Of a stretch of DNA of 64,000 nucleotides, positions 33,235-45,956 are shown piece after piece. The position numbers and the translations under genes were made by a program. The notes beneath the pieces were generated by a model. It saw nothing but the letters and a program-made list of their open reading frames with translations. It was not told where the DNA came from and did not search any database. Each line of letters opens with the position of its first letter. The first letter of the stretch is position 1. Origin of the DNA: Streblospio benedicti (Eukaryota; Annelida; Polychaeta; Spionida; Spionidae); NCBI GenBank assembly GCA_019095985.1, contig CM032659.1, positions 8,289,032 through 8,353,031 on the forward strand, written 5' to 3'.

Positions 33235-33469
33235 CATTTAATGGCCAAAATTGTCTACCACCTCTAGATTACTATTGCTGTCATTACCGATCATCAAATC
33301 TTCGGCGATTTATTATTATTTACGACATGTCGTAAACCTACACTCCCTTTGCACATGCGTGCCCTGCTGTATAAAACCACTTGCACACGTCCCCATCTTC
33401 ATTTGTTTTTTACCAATCAAAGAAGAAAGAAGTGGTCTAGAATTTTGTGTCTTTTTTGGATTTTGGCCA
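33235..33469. mobile_element. MITE with TGGCCAAAAT inverted ends
   Basis: Starts ATGGCCAAAATTG and ends ATTTTGGCCA. It contains the perfect palindrome TTTACGACATGTCGTAAA. Copies A (20855) and C (45362) lack it and read straight across (AGAAATATGCA then ATTATTTGG), giving an empty site. A shortened relative (about 143 bp, 5' part only) is at 32780-32922. Confidence 0.7.
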
Positions 33470-33920
33470 ATTATTTGGTCACATTAGTTGTATACAAAAC
33501 AATGTGTTGTATTATTTCAGGTTGGATTTTCAGGGAATTGTGCTTCTACGTGTTTAATAGAATTTTGTTTTAATGTAGTTTGCAATAGTTATGTTTATTT
33601 GTTATTACCTACTCACCTCTGAACCTGCATTTACCAGTTGGCTCATCTTTGCCTCTTGTTCACGGGGATGGACAAACAAAAGAATCAATTATCAATTTAT
33701 TTCTAAACATCTATTGATCATAGAACAACAAAATCAACTTAATCATCAGCATTCGAATATGAAAAAGTTTATGTAAAATAAATTGGAGGCTTAATGCTAC
33801 AGGTCCTGAATTGTTATCCAGCGGTGGTGCGCGCCCTCTTCAACCTCAATCTATACCATTTTGAAGGAAAATACCTACTCTTCTCGTTGTTGACAAGGAT
33901 ATAAGTTTTTACCAACGGCA

Positions 33921-34693
33921 GAGCAGGTCTAGGAACCGGGTCACTTTGTCCTTCCGTCCGTCCGTAGTAAAAGCTTGTCTCCGCTACTCCTCCTAAACGA
34001 CTCAACATACAGCAATGAAACTTGGTATATAGCAAGAACATCATACGTAGATGTGCATATTGACAGGGAATTTTGATTCTCAAATTTTTATGGGAGTTAT
34101 GCATCTTTGAAATTAGAAATTGTGTGCATCTTATACTAATAGCTTGTCCAAAAGCTTGTCTCTGCTACTCCTAACCTGGGCGACCCAACATAAACATGTA
34201 ACTCCCGGTGGGGTGTTTGGGGGGCTTTGCCCCCCTGGAGTTGGGTTTAGTTGAGGGTGCCCGGGAGCGTCCGGTGGGTAGCCCCTCAGCCTTATGAAAT
34301 AAAAAACGCGGGGTTTGGGGGGGTTACCTTCCCCATAATAACATTGAGAAATAATTAAAAAATTTGGTCATAACGTCCTCCTGCCTATGATACTGCTATC
34401 AACTAAAGAGAGGTGGTCTTCTTATATTTTAAACACTAAATGTGCTTCCTGAATGACTGCCCTGTTGAACATGAGAACATTATGTATAAATTCTAATATC
34501 AATATAATAGCAGTGAGTAGCTAACATATGCATTTATCTATCTCTGGTAGTTATGCCTCTTTGAACTTAGAAACCAAGTTTATTCGCGTTTGATGAATAT
34601 TAAAGCAACCACATTTATCATGCTGGTGGCCTGAGCTTATAAGCAACAGGTTCCTTCTCCAAGGCTAGCTGTACTCTCATTATTTGGCGGCAG
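33921..34693. other. Interspersed-repeat-like and GC-rich stretch
   Basis: 34195-34330 is locally GC-rich with runs of G and C, unlike its surroundings. 33950-34050 (CCTTCCGTCCGTCCGTAG) looks like a dispersed repeat. No gene. Confidence 0.4.
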
Positions 34694-34798
34694 ACTGTGA
34701 CATTGGCGAGAGTCCCATGATGGAAATCTCAGCATCCACTCATAATAATGGCAAGAATAGACAGATTAATGAGGTGCCTCGCTGTGAATGGGAACAAG
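34694..34798 (+). CDS. Candidate symmetric phase-1 exon
   Basis: GGCGGCAG acceptor and GTTGTA donor. With a G from a preceding exon it reads DCDIGESPMMEISASTHNNG then KNRQINEVPRCEWEQ. It is 105 bp, phase 1-1, like the modules of the lectin/PAN gene, and would be in phase after a PAN second-half exon. Domain not recognised; the start vaguely resembles an F5/8C domain beginning. Confidence 0.35.
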
Positions 34799-37700
34799 GT
34801 TGTATGCCTGATAATTAGTATACACAATTAGTTTATTTTTTTCTTTGAAAGTGTGTTCTAACATGACCATATTTCTTCTTCTTGTGCAGTCACATATAGC
34901 TTATTCTTGTACAGCGCTATCGATTCGTGTTGTGTAAAGCTGTAGGATCAATGTAAAACTGAAGATGGTTAAAATTGGGACCACAAGATTATTCACAGAA
35001 TGGTATCGCATTATATGTGAATTTCTATGAAATATAGCAAGTATTGTGTGAGATAAACTATATAGTATATATAGTTTGCCATTGAATGCAAAGGTACCAG
35101 TCTCTGTTTTTTTTATTTCAAGGTCACATCATGTCTTCTGTCACACATGAATTTATTGCGCCGCTTCAGGTGAAGAGGAAAGATTGTGTTTTTTTCTGTG
35201 TGTGTGTGTCCGTGCGAGTCAGGCGATATCAAAACGATTGGATTTTAGGCACTTTGTTGGTTAAAATTTGCTTTCCACACATCTGTATCCATTTTTGGAA
35301 AATAAAGTCTGCCTTTCGGAAGCCATATTAAGTCGATTTTCATCATGTTCTGCAATAGTTTCAATGATACACATCAAGTGACACTCATGTTTGTTCAGCA
35401 TTGGTGATTTGCCAAGGAAAGGGTGCCTTCCGATTTTATTGCACTGACAGGATTTTGTCAAAATCCAGGCCATGTTATATGGGTAATAAATTATTCATAT
35501 TTGTGCTTGATTATTTGTATGGTCTCTAAATCATGAGCTTATGGCTTTTGTCGAGAAATATGAATGATTGATAGAATGATAGTCCTGAATATCTATTAGT
35601 ACTCATTATTTAAGCTGCAATCTATTTATGGAGCTACGTGTTATGTGTATTTTCGATATAGAAATATTACAATTATCAGGGGTGTGTGGAGTTGCATATT
35701 TCCTTCCCAAAGGTGTTCATTGAATGATTGACCTTGAGCAGAAAAGTTGAACCTCCCTTTAAAAAAAGCTGAGCATGTGCCTGATTATTACTAGTTATTT
35801 GGCACTTTAACTACTACTATTATTACAGCATAATATAGTTACTCTTCTACAGACATCAAATATGAATAACATCCATTGTTAACTCCTGTAATGTTCGGTT
35901 AAGCGGAATGTATGGCAGCCTTACAGAACTGTACAAGCTTAACAGGGAAGTTTATGACAACTGAGGCATCACAATTTGAAAAGAAATGCCGTGTAAACTT
36001 TCATATATTGAAATGCTAAATAATGTCATATCCATTTATATGCTCAAGTAAAATAGTGCGTGACTAAAACAAATATTTGCCTTGATAACAACCTTGCTAG
36101 ATTGTTTTGACAAGTAAAAACTAGGAAACAACTAGGAAACCATGAAAGGATTGCCTCATTTGTTGGATTTAAACACCAATAGTTCACATGAAAAGTTAAT
36201 TAAAAACTTTAGTGACAGATTATTACCACCTAACATGCATGTAGCCTGTGCATGTAGCCTGTATATTTTGTCGCAAAGTCTGCACTATTTTGTAACAAAG
36301 AACCTAGTCACCTGCCTGCACTTTCTAACATGATACTCAGACAAGGTGATGAGCGTAATAGGAAGTTGTCTTCCTTTTTGTTTGCAAGTAGCTGTTCAAA
36401 CTAGATTGCAGTGTTGTTTCAAGTGGTCAACTTCTAAATGACCAAAAAATCATTTAGTATGGATGTAAAAGTGCTTTGTTCTATGGGTATGCATATTTTT
36501 CTAGTACTATATTTTTTAGAATAATTCACACCTTTTAGTGAAAAGTATTTTTCCAAAAGTTGTATATATTTTCATTACCATGTAAGGCAAACATTATGAG
36601 ATCAATTTTAGCCTCATTGTTTTTGATACACTACAAATAGTATTTGTTTATGCAACTGACGGGGGCACTAGCCTCTTCTTCACTGAGGAGTGCTAAGAGC
36701 AGATAAGGCTCTCTACTTTGCTGATGATCAAACTTATTTAATATTCCTTTTCTTTACTGCTGTAAAATGTAACCTTAGAAGCACTTGTCATATCAATATA
36801 AACATATATTTTGTATAAATTTAGTGACAAATAATGTTGTTATGTTTTATTTTGACTGTCTACTTTTACATAATTGTTATCAAAAAAGCAGACTTCATTG
36901 AAAGATATTTCTTCTTTTCATAGTAAAATAATTATAGTTTTCGAATTGTTTTGTTAATAAAACCAGTCAATATCCTTGGTACACACGAAAATGATTTTGT
37001 GTTATCCTGTTAGTGACAAATACAAATTTCTCTTACCTCAAATTGACTTGCGATTGTATTACAAATTTTTATTTGTTTACAAGAAACTCTTGTATTTAAA
37101 ACTTGTATTCAGAAGTTAAGCACATTTAGAGCAAGCTCTCTTAAATGCCCTCACTATCTCCATTTACTCAGACCTGGTCCTCAATCTCCTTAAATGGCAA
37201 GAGTAGACTAAAAGTCGTCTATCGCCTTGTCAGTCTAAGTGCAGGATTTGTTCTCTGTTCCCAATGAATGGGTATTTCAATTGTGGCAAATTGCACAAGA
37301 TAATAACTGAAGCGATTAATAGCCCAGTATGCACTTGCATGTGGTTTCACATTTAAGACACATTGCACAGTTTAGTTTTCACAGCTTCCTTGTTTTACCA
37401 AAACTCACTTGAGTTTTCTGCTCACGAAGCACTGCCTCCCAAATTCATATTAGAGCTGACAAAGCCCTCATTTCAATGAGCTTTCCTTACTCCTTTTTCA
37501 ATGAGCAACGCTTACTTTCAAAATATATTTATGTAAAGTATCATATGATATTAAGTATACCGTATAACGACCATCCAAGGGGCCCAGGGCAGTTAGATTA
37601 AAATTTTCTCAAACTGGGGGATGGGCGGTTACATGGGAGTGCAGTTTCTGCATGATTCCTAATGACATTTAAGAAAAAGAGGGGGAGGACTGTTACACGA

Positions 37701-39174
37701 GGGTGGGCACTTAGATGGTCATAAATGGTACATATTTATGTATGGAAATGTATATATTTCATCTCAAATGTCAATTTAATTTGACTTGCCTACTATTAAT
37801 GTCACTAGACCTTTTGGCATAAATGTTTTATCCAATCTGCATATATATGGTAGATGCACTTTGATTACGAAGATGTAGATTTGTAGTGATGTTTTAATGA
37901 GGATTAAGAAATCTCTACTAGGATTATTCATTTATACTTACCTTTGATAGATTTGAACTGTTCAAGCAATGGTGGTATATAGGTACATTAATGTTACCCA
38001 TATATTTTTTCTGTATCAAAACAACAGAAAAAAATCTTTTTGTTTAACTATAAGTTCAATGAATATTGACAAAAAATCTAAATTTTTGCTGAATGCTTTG
38101 TGTGAATGAGACCTACCTGACAACTGTCCATGATTCAGCCATTAAAAAAATTATAATTACCAAATATACAGCATGCATTAGTTGATACATTTGCTTTCGC
38201 CACATATTGCATTTGTATATTCAGCACATATCTCCCATCCCTTCCATCCATTGAAATCACCTAGGACAATATGCCCACATTAGTGAAGATGGAGATGACT
38301 GATGGGATCACAGCTCACAAACAGCTTTTGCCTCATCTACAATAGGTAGCCTATTATAGTGATGGAATTTGTCTTTTATGAACTATGATTTAAAATAAAT
38401 ATGACACTTATAAGAACTATGTAATATATCACAGCGCATTTATTATATTCCGTGTATATGCAGATTTTGCTTGCCATTAATAGGCACATAAATATGTAAT
38501 GATTAGAATGAGAAAAGAACACCAAGTCGTAACTGAGAAGGTTTGTTTGAAGTCTGGAGCGTGTGTGTAGAAAACTGCAAATCTTTAGTCATTTGTGTTA
38601 CAGTGATTTAAGACACAATCTGGATTTTGCTATGAAGAAAACCCCCATAACCGTTACATATGCCCAAAACAGTTGTCTAGTTTTGTACGATAATGAATGT
38701 TATGTATTTTCATTGTCGACCTTTATGTGTATTTCGTTTGGTTGACTGTCATGTATTTCAATTGAAATACATGACACTGATTACGTTCAGTGAGTGGGTT
38801 GAAGACTTGAAGCTGATGGTTGATAATGGCCCAGAAGCTCACTGTATAACAGAATTATGAAGTGGACAAGTTTGAACATTTATGCATTGAAGGAGTTGAG
38901 AAAATTGCTTTTGCTTAAATAAGTTGCGTTGGGATGTACAGCCAATGGAACGAGGCCTCCGAGAACAGTCTCCTCATATGTCTACGTAATGGACCGTGGA
39001 ACATGATAATGAGCTTGTCTTTTTTGTTATAGAGATTTGTTGTAGAGCAGCATAAGGTATAACGTTTCTGTATACATCAATACAAAACATGTTGATTGGT
39101 ACGCAGAAACTAAAATTTATTCTTACTAGCATACCGCTACATTTGTGAGGATAATATCTCTTTCAAGTAGCAGA
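34799..39174. other. Gene-poor stretch
   Basis: AT-rich single-copy-looking DNA. Short open frames at 35086, 36142 and 38563 lack domains and codon bias. Confidence 0.5.
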
Positions 39175-39392
39175 TTCCCAGATCTTGCTTCCTAGTAACC
39201 TCACCAAGTTCCCCCGAGTCTATTAACACGTTGTTCGTGCGATTCGGCCTCCTTCTGGACCTCAAGGAGCTCTTCACGAGCGGCTTGGAATTGTGTCTTG
39301 TGCTTTGCAGCCTAGTCCCTAGCCACCCTCAGATCGCGACGAAGGTCAGTTCCCGATAGGTGGGCGTTGGCCGCCGTCTGCTTCTGTTGGGC
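39175..39392 (-). pseudogene. Coiled-coil-like exon, one in-frame stop
   Basis: Minus strand after TTTTTTAAG: QQKQTAANAHLSGTDLRRDL, then RVARD, a stop, AAKHKTQFQAAREELLEVQK, then EAESHEQRVNRLGGTW. It is Glu/Lys/Ala-rich with heptad-like spacing and more GC-rich than its surroundings, so coding origin is likely. Family unknown. Confidence 0.4.
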
Positions 39393-41219
39393 TTAAAAAA
39401 TAATGAAAATGTTAAAAAATCTTTCACCTTTGAATGAACGTAATGGTATGTTTTTAAATAAAATTTCATACATTTTGGGTATAAACTGAATTAAGACCAA
39501 ATCTCCATGGCGCCAGAGCACTGAAGAGCATATCCCTCTACTAAGCACAAACAAAAAACAACCCTGTAACATTATCCCCACCCCCACCCTCTCACACACC
39601 CAGATAAAAAATAAAATTGGAGCGGTATACCCATCTTACCTAATCAGTGCTTAAACCAGTTTTGAGGCCTCTTTGGTCTCGCAACTGAAAATGTCAGTAG
39701 TTTGTAAACTGAGCAGCACCTTATTCTACCTATACTAGATTGGCTATAGATTGGAGAGTCCTTTTCTCTGGCATTCACTGGCAGATCCAGGTAGTTGAAT
39801 AGGGAACTGGGTGGGTGTTGGGGAAAAATAAATCCATGAAATAATAATAGATAAATGATTTGCATATTTTTAAGCTAGTGCGTGACAAATCATGCCAAAA
39901 AGGTATCCAGAGGTGATTGGGGAGGGAAACAACTTCCCGTACACACGTTCTTCAACATCTAATAGTTCTAATGTTTTGGAACCAATATTTTAAAACCACA
40001 TTCACCATTTGTGTCGAGACAGAAAGCCAGCAAAGAGGAATGTATTTGCTGTTCTTTCATCCTAATAAGTCCATTTCCTTGTGCCATCTGCCCACACAAA
40101 CAAGCCTGCAAGCTCTAATGACACTATTAATTCAGCTATTCAGCTCTCAAAATAAACATTCATTTGTCCAGCCACATAACAAAGCAACTAAGGCTGCTTG
40201 ATGTCTGCTAAGAGCACCAAAAAACACCATCTATAGAAATTGTTTCATATATTCACGCGACTAAAGGAGAGCTTCATGCTCCATGAAAGACCCAAGCAAT
40301 AGTATGATTGAAAGCCGCAACATCTTTTTCTATGACCAAGTTGAGATAGTAGTAGCCTTTTTGCCTAAAACAATATTTTTCTCAAAATCTTTTATATGCA
40401 TATATTATATCATATGCAACAATATATTAGCATATAATTTCTATAAAAACTAGAGTAATGCGTCATTTAGTGTATGAAGGTCATTATTGATTGGGTTTGT
40501 GGTGTACAATTGAGCTCTGATTTAGAAGGCTATGGACCTCTGATTTGGAGCCTGTGATGACGCGAAGCAGGTTGTGCTTGGCAGGTCATGTTCACAGAAC
40601 AGCTCATTTATTATCAGATGCCAAAAAAGAAAAAAGAAAAAGAAAATGAAATTTTGCCAGTAGCAATTGAAAAGTTGACCCAGAGTAGTAAAAGTGTACC
40701 ATCCAGCAAGACTTATTTTTAAGACCTTGATTTTGAAGAAAAACTGTTAGGCTTTAATGAGCATGGATGAAAAAAATGAATAGATCAGCCAGTCTTAATA
40801 TTTGTATTATATTAGCCAATCCAACAATATTGGAATAGTAAAACTAAAAGATGACGTAAATGTCGATGTGAATGTTATATAATATGTATGAATATTTTAT
40901 GTTTCTTTGTTAAACATTATTATTTCTTTCTTTGAAATTCATAAATGACAAAGTAAGTCTGTCATCATGTAGTAGAGGCATTTATTTTAGGTTGCTCTGA
41001 AGCACCATGTATAATCTTATAAAAAATCATGTTGACATTTCACCCATTAATGATTTTGATGTAAAAGACTCGGTAATGATTTTGGATAAGACAATACTAT
41101 ATACAAGCCCTACAGAACAATTGAAACTCCTATGAGTTTTATGGTTGAAAAAATTGCTAACTAAGGGGTCAGTTTTTATATGAATTTGTATTAGGGATGG
41201 AATTTCAACACTATAAACG
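39393..41219. other. Gene-poor stretch
   Basis: No recognisable exon or repeat structure beyond simple AT-rich runs. Confidence 0.5.
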
Positions 41220-41299
41220 CTCATGGTTACCTTTAGTTAGGGGACTGTAATTATATTCTTTGTTTGACAATTTGTTTTTCTGAAATTTTTTCCATACGG

Positions 41300-42327
41300 C
41301 AAAAAAGTTCTCTTGTCAGCCATTTTGTATAACTTACCTAACCATCTTGTGGAAGACGCGCTCTCATTGAGTCATGCTGTCAGCTAATCAGCATTGCCAA
41401 ATCAAACAGCCTTTGGAAAGCCCACTGCCTTGAAAACAGTTTAAGACTTGCATTCATATTGGTCAATGTACGATGTAAACAAATATGAAGATATTTTTTT
41501 TTTGCTTTTTCAAATAACAATCATGCCTCTGAAATTCAAAGAGGAATGCAAACTTTTGGATGCCACTGTCACAGAAGGACAATCTCCACATCATGCTCTA
41601 TGCAAGTTGTGCTATACTAATTTTTCTACTTCAAAAAGTGGCTCATATGATGTCAAAAGACGTGTCAATGGGCCTCATCATCAAAAGTTACTAAAAGTTA
41701 AACTAAAATCCCAGCAAAAGCCTATGCTGTACACCACCCCACCAACTCAAGAAAAGGCAATTATTAGAGCAGAATGCACGATGGCTTATTTATCGTGGAA
41801 CACCACTTGCCAATCAAAATTGCTGATGATATGTCTGACATGATGAAGCATATGTTTCTATCTTACAGCACAAATGATACAATGTAAGAGAACAAAAATG
41901 AGGTAAATTATCAGTATTTTTAGAAATTTACTTTAGTCTGTTTATGGTTCCTTTGAATCTTATTGGATTGTTCTATTGAATTGGGAACACTAAACATTGT
42001 TTGTCATTGCCAGTAGAGTAATATAGTCAGCATCTCCGGCATACGAATACTCCTCATTTGAGATGCCAATTTAGTTTAGCATTTTATTTAATGTATTTTA
42101 CTTGAATAACAAATGTCCAGTGCTATTGTATTCATTATTGATCCTTGTATCATTGTTGGTTTGATAAAAAATGATGTTTAATTGAATGTTTTACTTCTTT
42201 TTTGGTGAAAACTACACAAATTACTACACATTTGAAGTACAAAAAGTACACAAGTGAGGTACAAAATTACACAAGTTAGTAATGAAAATTACACATGTGC
42301 GGTAGAATGGGTTGGCAGCCCTCGTCT
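41300..42327 (+). mobile_element. hAT element fragment with zinc-finger amino end, copy 1
   Basis: From about 41521 a frame reads MPLKFKEECKLLDATVTEG, then HHALCKLCYTNFSTSKSGS, then YDVKRRV; the CxxC and following basic stretch look like a BED-type finger. Further on, in shifted frame, EHHLPIKIADDMSDMMKHMF matches the hAT 'EHNLPF...DH...L...MF' block. The right end is rich in TACACAA-type subterminal repeats and finishes GGGTTGGCAGCCCTCG, hAT-like. The rest of the transposase is absent. Near-identical copy at 45957-46975. Confidence 0.6.
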
Positions 42328-42430
42328 CATAACGGTCGGTCGGCATAAAAAAATTAAAAAAACGTGTCAGTTTTATGTCGATACGGTAGCAAGACAAAAA
42401 AAAAAAAAATCATTTGCTTCCTTCATATTT

Positions 42431-44725
42431 TACTTTTACTTCTGTCTCTTTCAACATCTTAACAATGTTATCAAATGACTGAGGTTGACGTAGCAACTTT
42501 AGAACAAGTGCTTTATAATAGAAATTCTGATGTTTGTAAAATGAAAATTATACAATATTAAAATGATATGCCGACCACTCAAGGCTCTCAATAACTTTTA
42601 ACGAAGCAGGCTTATTCAGAAAAGAAGCAGGCAGGGGGTCTGGGGGGGGGTGCAGCCCCTCCAGCTTTTAGAGAAATTTGGCGATCAGATGCTGAATTTA
42701 GCGCACTTTATAAAGTAAAAATCATAGCCAAACACAGATTAACATTTTATTATATACATTATATGTGCATTGTGATTTACATCTTGGTTATCTTGATTAC
42801 TCATTCACTGAAATGATCTTGACAACAACTGATAATCTTCATATAGCTTGGAAGATCTTTGCTCCAATTCAAATTTGCTTGATTTGGTATGATCACTTAA
42901 TGCACAGGTTTTGGAATTAATGCTAGGGTGAGGGTTACAACTTTATGAGTTTTCCACCATTCTTGGCAGCTAGCGTTTTGCTGCTCATTCATATATCTTT
43001 TGATTTCTTTGTTTATAATATCTTGCTTAGTTCTGTAATAGAATATAAAAAAAGCATTGTAGTATTTTAGTTTCAACACTGGTGCTATTGTGATTCCAAA
43101 TAATTACCTGAAAATATAAATTTGAAACATCGGGGCTCTATTCCAGTACAAACTATATCTGAAAGGAAGTCATCAAAATCAACATCTCTACGACTACTTT
43201 CTGTGTTGACATCTTTCTTTATCTCGAAGATAGGGAGTGGTGTTTGGTCATCATTTAAGGGAGTCGCAGGTTCAGTACCATTTGTGTCTGCTTCTACAGC
43301 TTCAACCTTGATCTGAGCTGAAACATATTATGTGTACACATAGTTGTAGTCAAATATTCATCCCCAAAGTTTTGTGTTATAAATCAGAACTTTTGATTAA
43401 TATATTATAGAGGTAACAAGCTACATACCATATTCTATTCTATGGATTTCAAATGCCATCTCCTTCAGATATTTTTTTGCCAATGAAATTTGATGCACAT
43501 CCATAAACTGAAGTATTTTAAATCTTGGACCAAGCAATGATGCCATAGAGCACCCAGGACTTACAACAATTGCACATGACCACGTTGTTGTCTTCATATT
43601 TTTTTCCCACAGCTGACACGCTCCGTTGTTCTCATTGCTGATTTTACATGCTCTAGTTTCTGTATGTGGGGAGACTCCACACCTCTCCTCATAACTCTTA
43701 ATGACAAAGGCTATGCTGTCACCCTCATCACTTGCTAAGCATGTCTTTTCACAATCACATAGCGAGATTATATCATGTGCCTTCAATAGGTCTTCCATTT
43801 CAATTCTATGACCTTTCGATCCTACATGGAACACGGCTTAACTCCTCTTTGATTCATGAACAGAGCCGCCTCCTCCAGCGACCCGAACCCCTGAAAATAA
43901 TTGTCCAATTGTCCATGTGGTAAACCAGCCTTTGTTTCTCCCATTAACCAACACATATATTTGTTTAGTTGTAGTTACCTTGGCCATGTCTTATATCTAT
44001 GTTTCCCTGGTTTGTACGGTCGCAGGTGATTTCTGGTACTGCTTCATCATTTACAATTCTTACTGTTCATAGGTTGGATGAGTTATCCAGATTATCCAGA
44101 TCTTATTTCAGTTCATAAAATTTTATCTTGGTTCATAAACACACCACAGCACCACACTGTATTAATCAGGCATCGCACTGCTACTTTTTTTTTTTTTTTT
44201 TTTTACCGTTACTTTACTATTTTTACATTTTTTTATTGAACAATTTATACAATTTTACAATTTCAAATATTTGATACAAATAAATGCCATCAATCATATA
44301 CAAAAAGTAAACTACTCCATTGCCTTGCATGAAAATGTTATTATTCTGAAAAGCTAATCACAAAGATATATAAAATTACAATTCAACTCTTTATGACTGT
44401 ACTTTTATGACAGTACTTAACTACATAACAACATATAAACAATAATAAAATCCTTAAAAACTTGAGATTTTCAACTTTGTGTATTCCTCTCAGCACTACT
44501 AAATGCGGTCTTAGAACATCGCACTGCTACTTTATGCGTTGCCACGCAAGAGACACAAGAAAAAAAGCCCACATCAATATCACTTTTAAATCTTATGGCA
44601 CACCACTTTGTCAATGTTTTTTGTGATCTATAGGATCTTATAATTCTCACTATCCACTTTTGTACATTCCAAATCATTTGGTAAAAGCATTTATTGTCTA
44701 AAAACTTTCAATTTAGAATTTGACG
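42431..44725 (-). mobile_element. hAT (ZBED-like) transposase remnant, copy 2
   Basis: Same structure as 27093-29170: minus-strand exons about 43430-43834 (SLLGPRFKILQFMDVHQIS), 43108-43320 (TPLNDDQTPLPIFEIKKDV) and 42897-43039 (EIKRYMNEQQNASCQEWWK). The first exon here stays open further upstream (137 codons) than in copy 1. Lacks the N-terminus. Confidence 0.65.
44192..44205 (+). repeat. Poly-T run
   Basis: A long uninterrupted T tract (about 18 T near 44187-44204) inside copy 2, absent from copy 1; possibly a retro-insertion tail. Confidence 0.5.
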
Positions 44726-44740
44726 AGTCAGTACTTCAGG

Positions 44741-44830
44741 CATGCACAAAACACTTGCCACATTCACTGCATTCGTACGATTTGTCCCCTGTGTGGATAT
44801 TTCGTTTCTCACTTCTGTAATCCTTTTTGC
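44741..44830 (-). pseudogene. C2H2 zinc-finger fragment
   Basis: Minus strand reads RSEKRNIHTGDKSYECSECG then KCFVHA and a stop. HTGDKSYEC..CGKCF is the linker and first half of a C2H2 finger. Only part of one finger is present. Confidence 0.65.
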
Positions 44831-45035
44831 GATTTTATAGTACAACCTCCGCAGAATTATTTCTCACTTGATGTCGATTGTTTTTGACTGGGTATGCACT
44901 GTGAGAGTGCTCTTCTGACACACCTCTCAATGGCCAATTCTTATTTGCTGAGCCCGACCTTGAGACCAAGGTCCAAACCTTGTCTTTTTTGTTAAGGATC
45001 ACTTTAAGCTTTAAAGTACTTTTTTTAGAGTCAAA

Positions 45036-45787
45036 GATTTTCATATCTCCTATTTTTTATTTCCTCTGAAAGTCATAAAGAAAGGTCTGGATATTACACA
45101 ATATAATAAATATAAAATGCTTGTGTATAAAATTTATTGTTTTGCAAACTTTGAAATTGATTTTAACAGATACTTACTGTGTTGGTTGTTTCTCTTCTTT
45201 TTTACGGCGAACAGCTTAAATATTTTGTCATGATTGTAAGGTATCAAACCTGTTCTTTGCCAACCGCCAAGTACATTGTTTTTGGTCCAGTGCTTTATTG
45301 TTCTTTTCACCAAATAGGCAAATTGCCCCTTTTGATTCTATTAAGATATTGCACAAGAAATATGCAATTATTTGGTCACATTAGTTCTATAGAAAACAAT
45401 GTGTTGTATTATTTCAGGTTGGATTTTAGGGAATTGTGCTTCTACGTGTTTAATAGAATTGTTACTTTTATGTAGTTTGCAATAGTTATGTTTATTTGTT
45501 ATTACCTACTCACCTCTGAACCTGCATTTACCAGTTGGCTCATCTTTGCCTCTTGTTCACGGGGATGGACTAACAATAAAATCAATTATCAATTTATTTC
45601 TAAACATCTATTGATCATAGAACAACAAAATCAACTTAATCATCAGCATTCGAATATGAAAACGTTTATATAAAATAAATTGGAGGCTTAACGCTACAGG
45701 TCCTGAGTTGTTATCCAGCGGTGGTGCGCGTCCTCTTCAACCTCAATCTATACCATTTTGAAGGAAAATACCTACTCTTCTCGTTGT
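45036..45787 (+). repeat. Segmental repeat C (partial)
   Basis: Matches 20515-21560 and 32925-33890 without the PAN exon. It breaks off at TCTCGTTGTTG, followed by unrelated sequence. Confidence 0.8.
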
Positions 45788-45956
45788 TGTGCCAACCCAA
45801 GTGTAATTATAAGCGTATTTATACAAATTTAGAACCCCGAAACCACAAGTACGACTGAACAGTCAAATACTACGCATTTAGGGCCCTCTTTTCAATATAT
45901 TTGCGTATGCACCTTTTTTCCGTATATGTTCATAATTTAAAAAAGCTCACAGCCAG

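Larger units (their letters stand above)
31992..33920 (+). repeat. Segmental repeat B (PAN3 cassette)
   Basis: Colinear with 19655-21590, with two extra insertions (32780-32922 and 33235-33469) and some deletions. Confidence 0.8.

Noticed and set aside
35104-35164. A 48-bp plus exon (GHIMSSVTHEFIAPLQ) with splice-like borders
   Set aside because: Too short, no domain, and no neighbour in matching phase.
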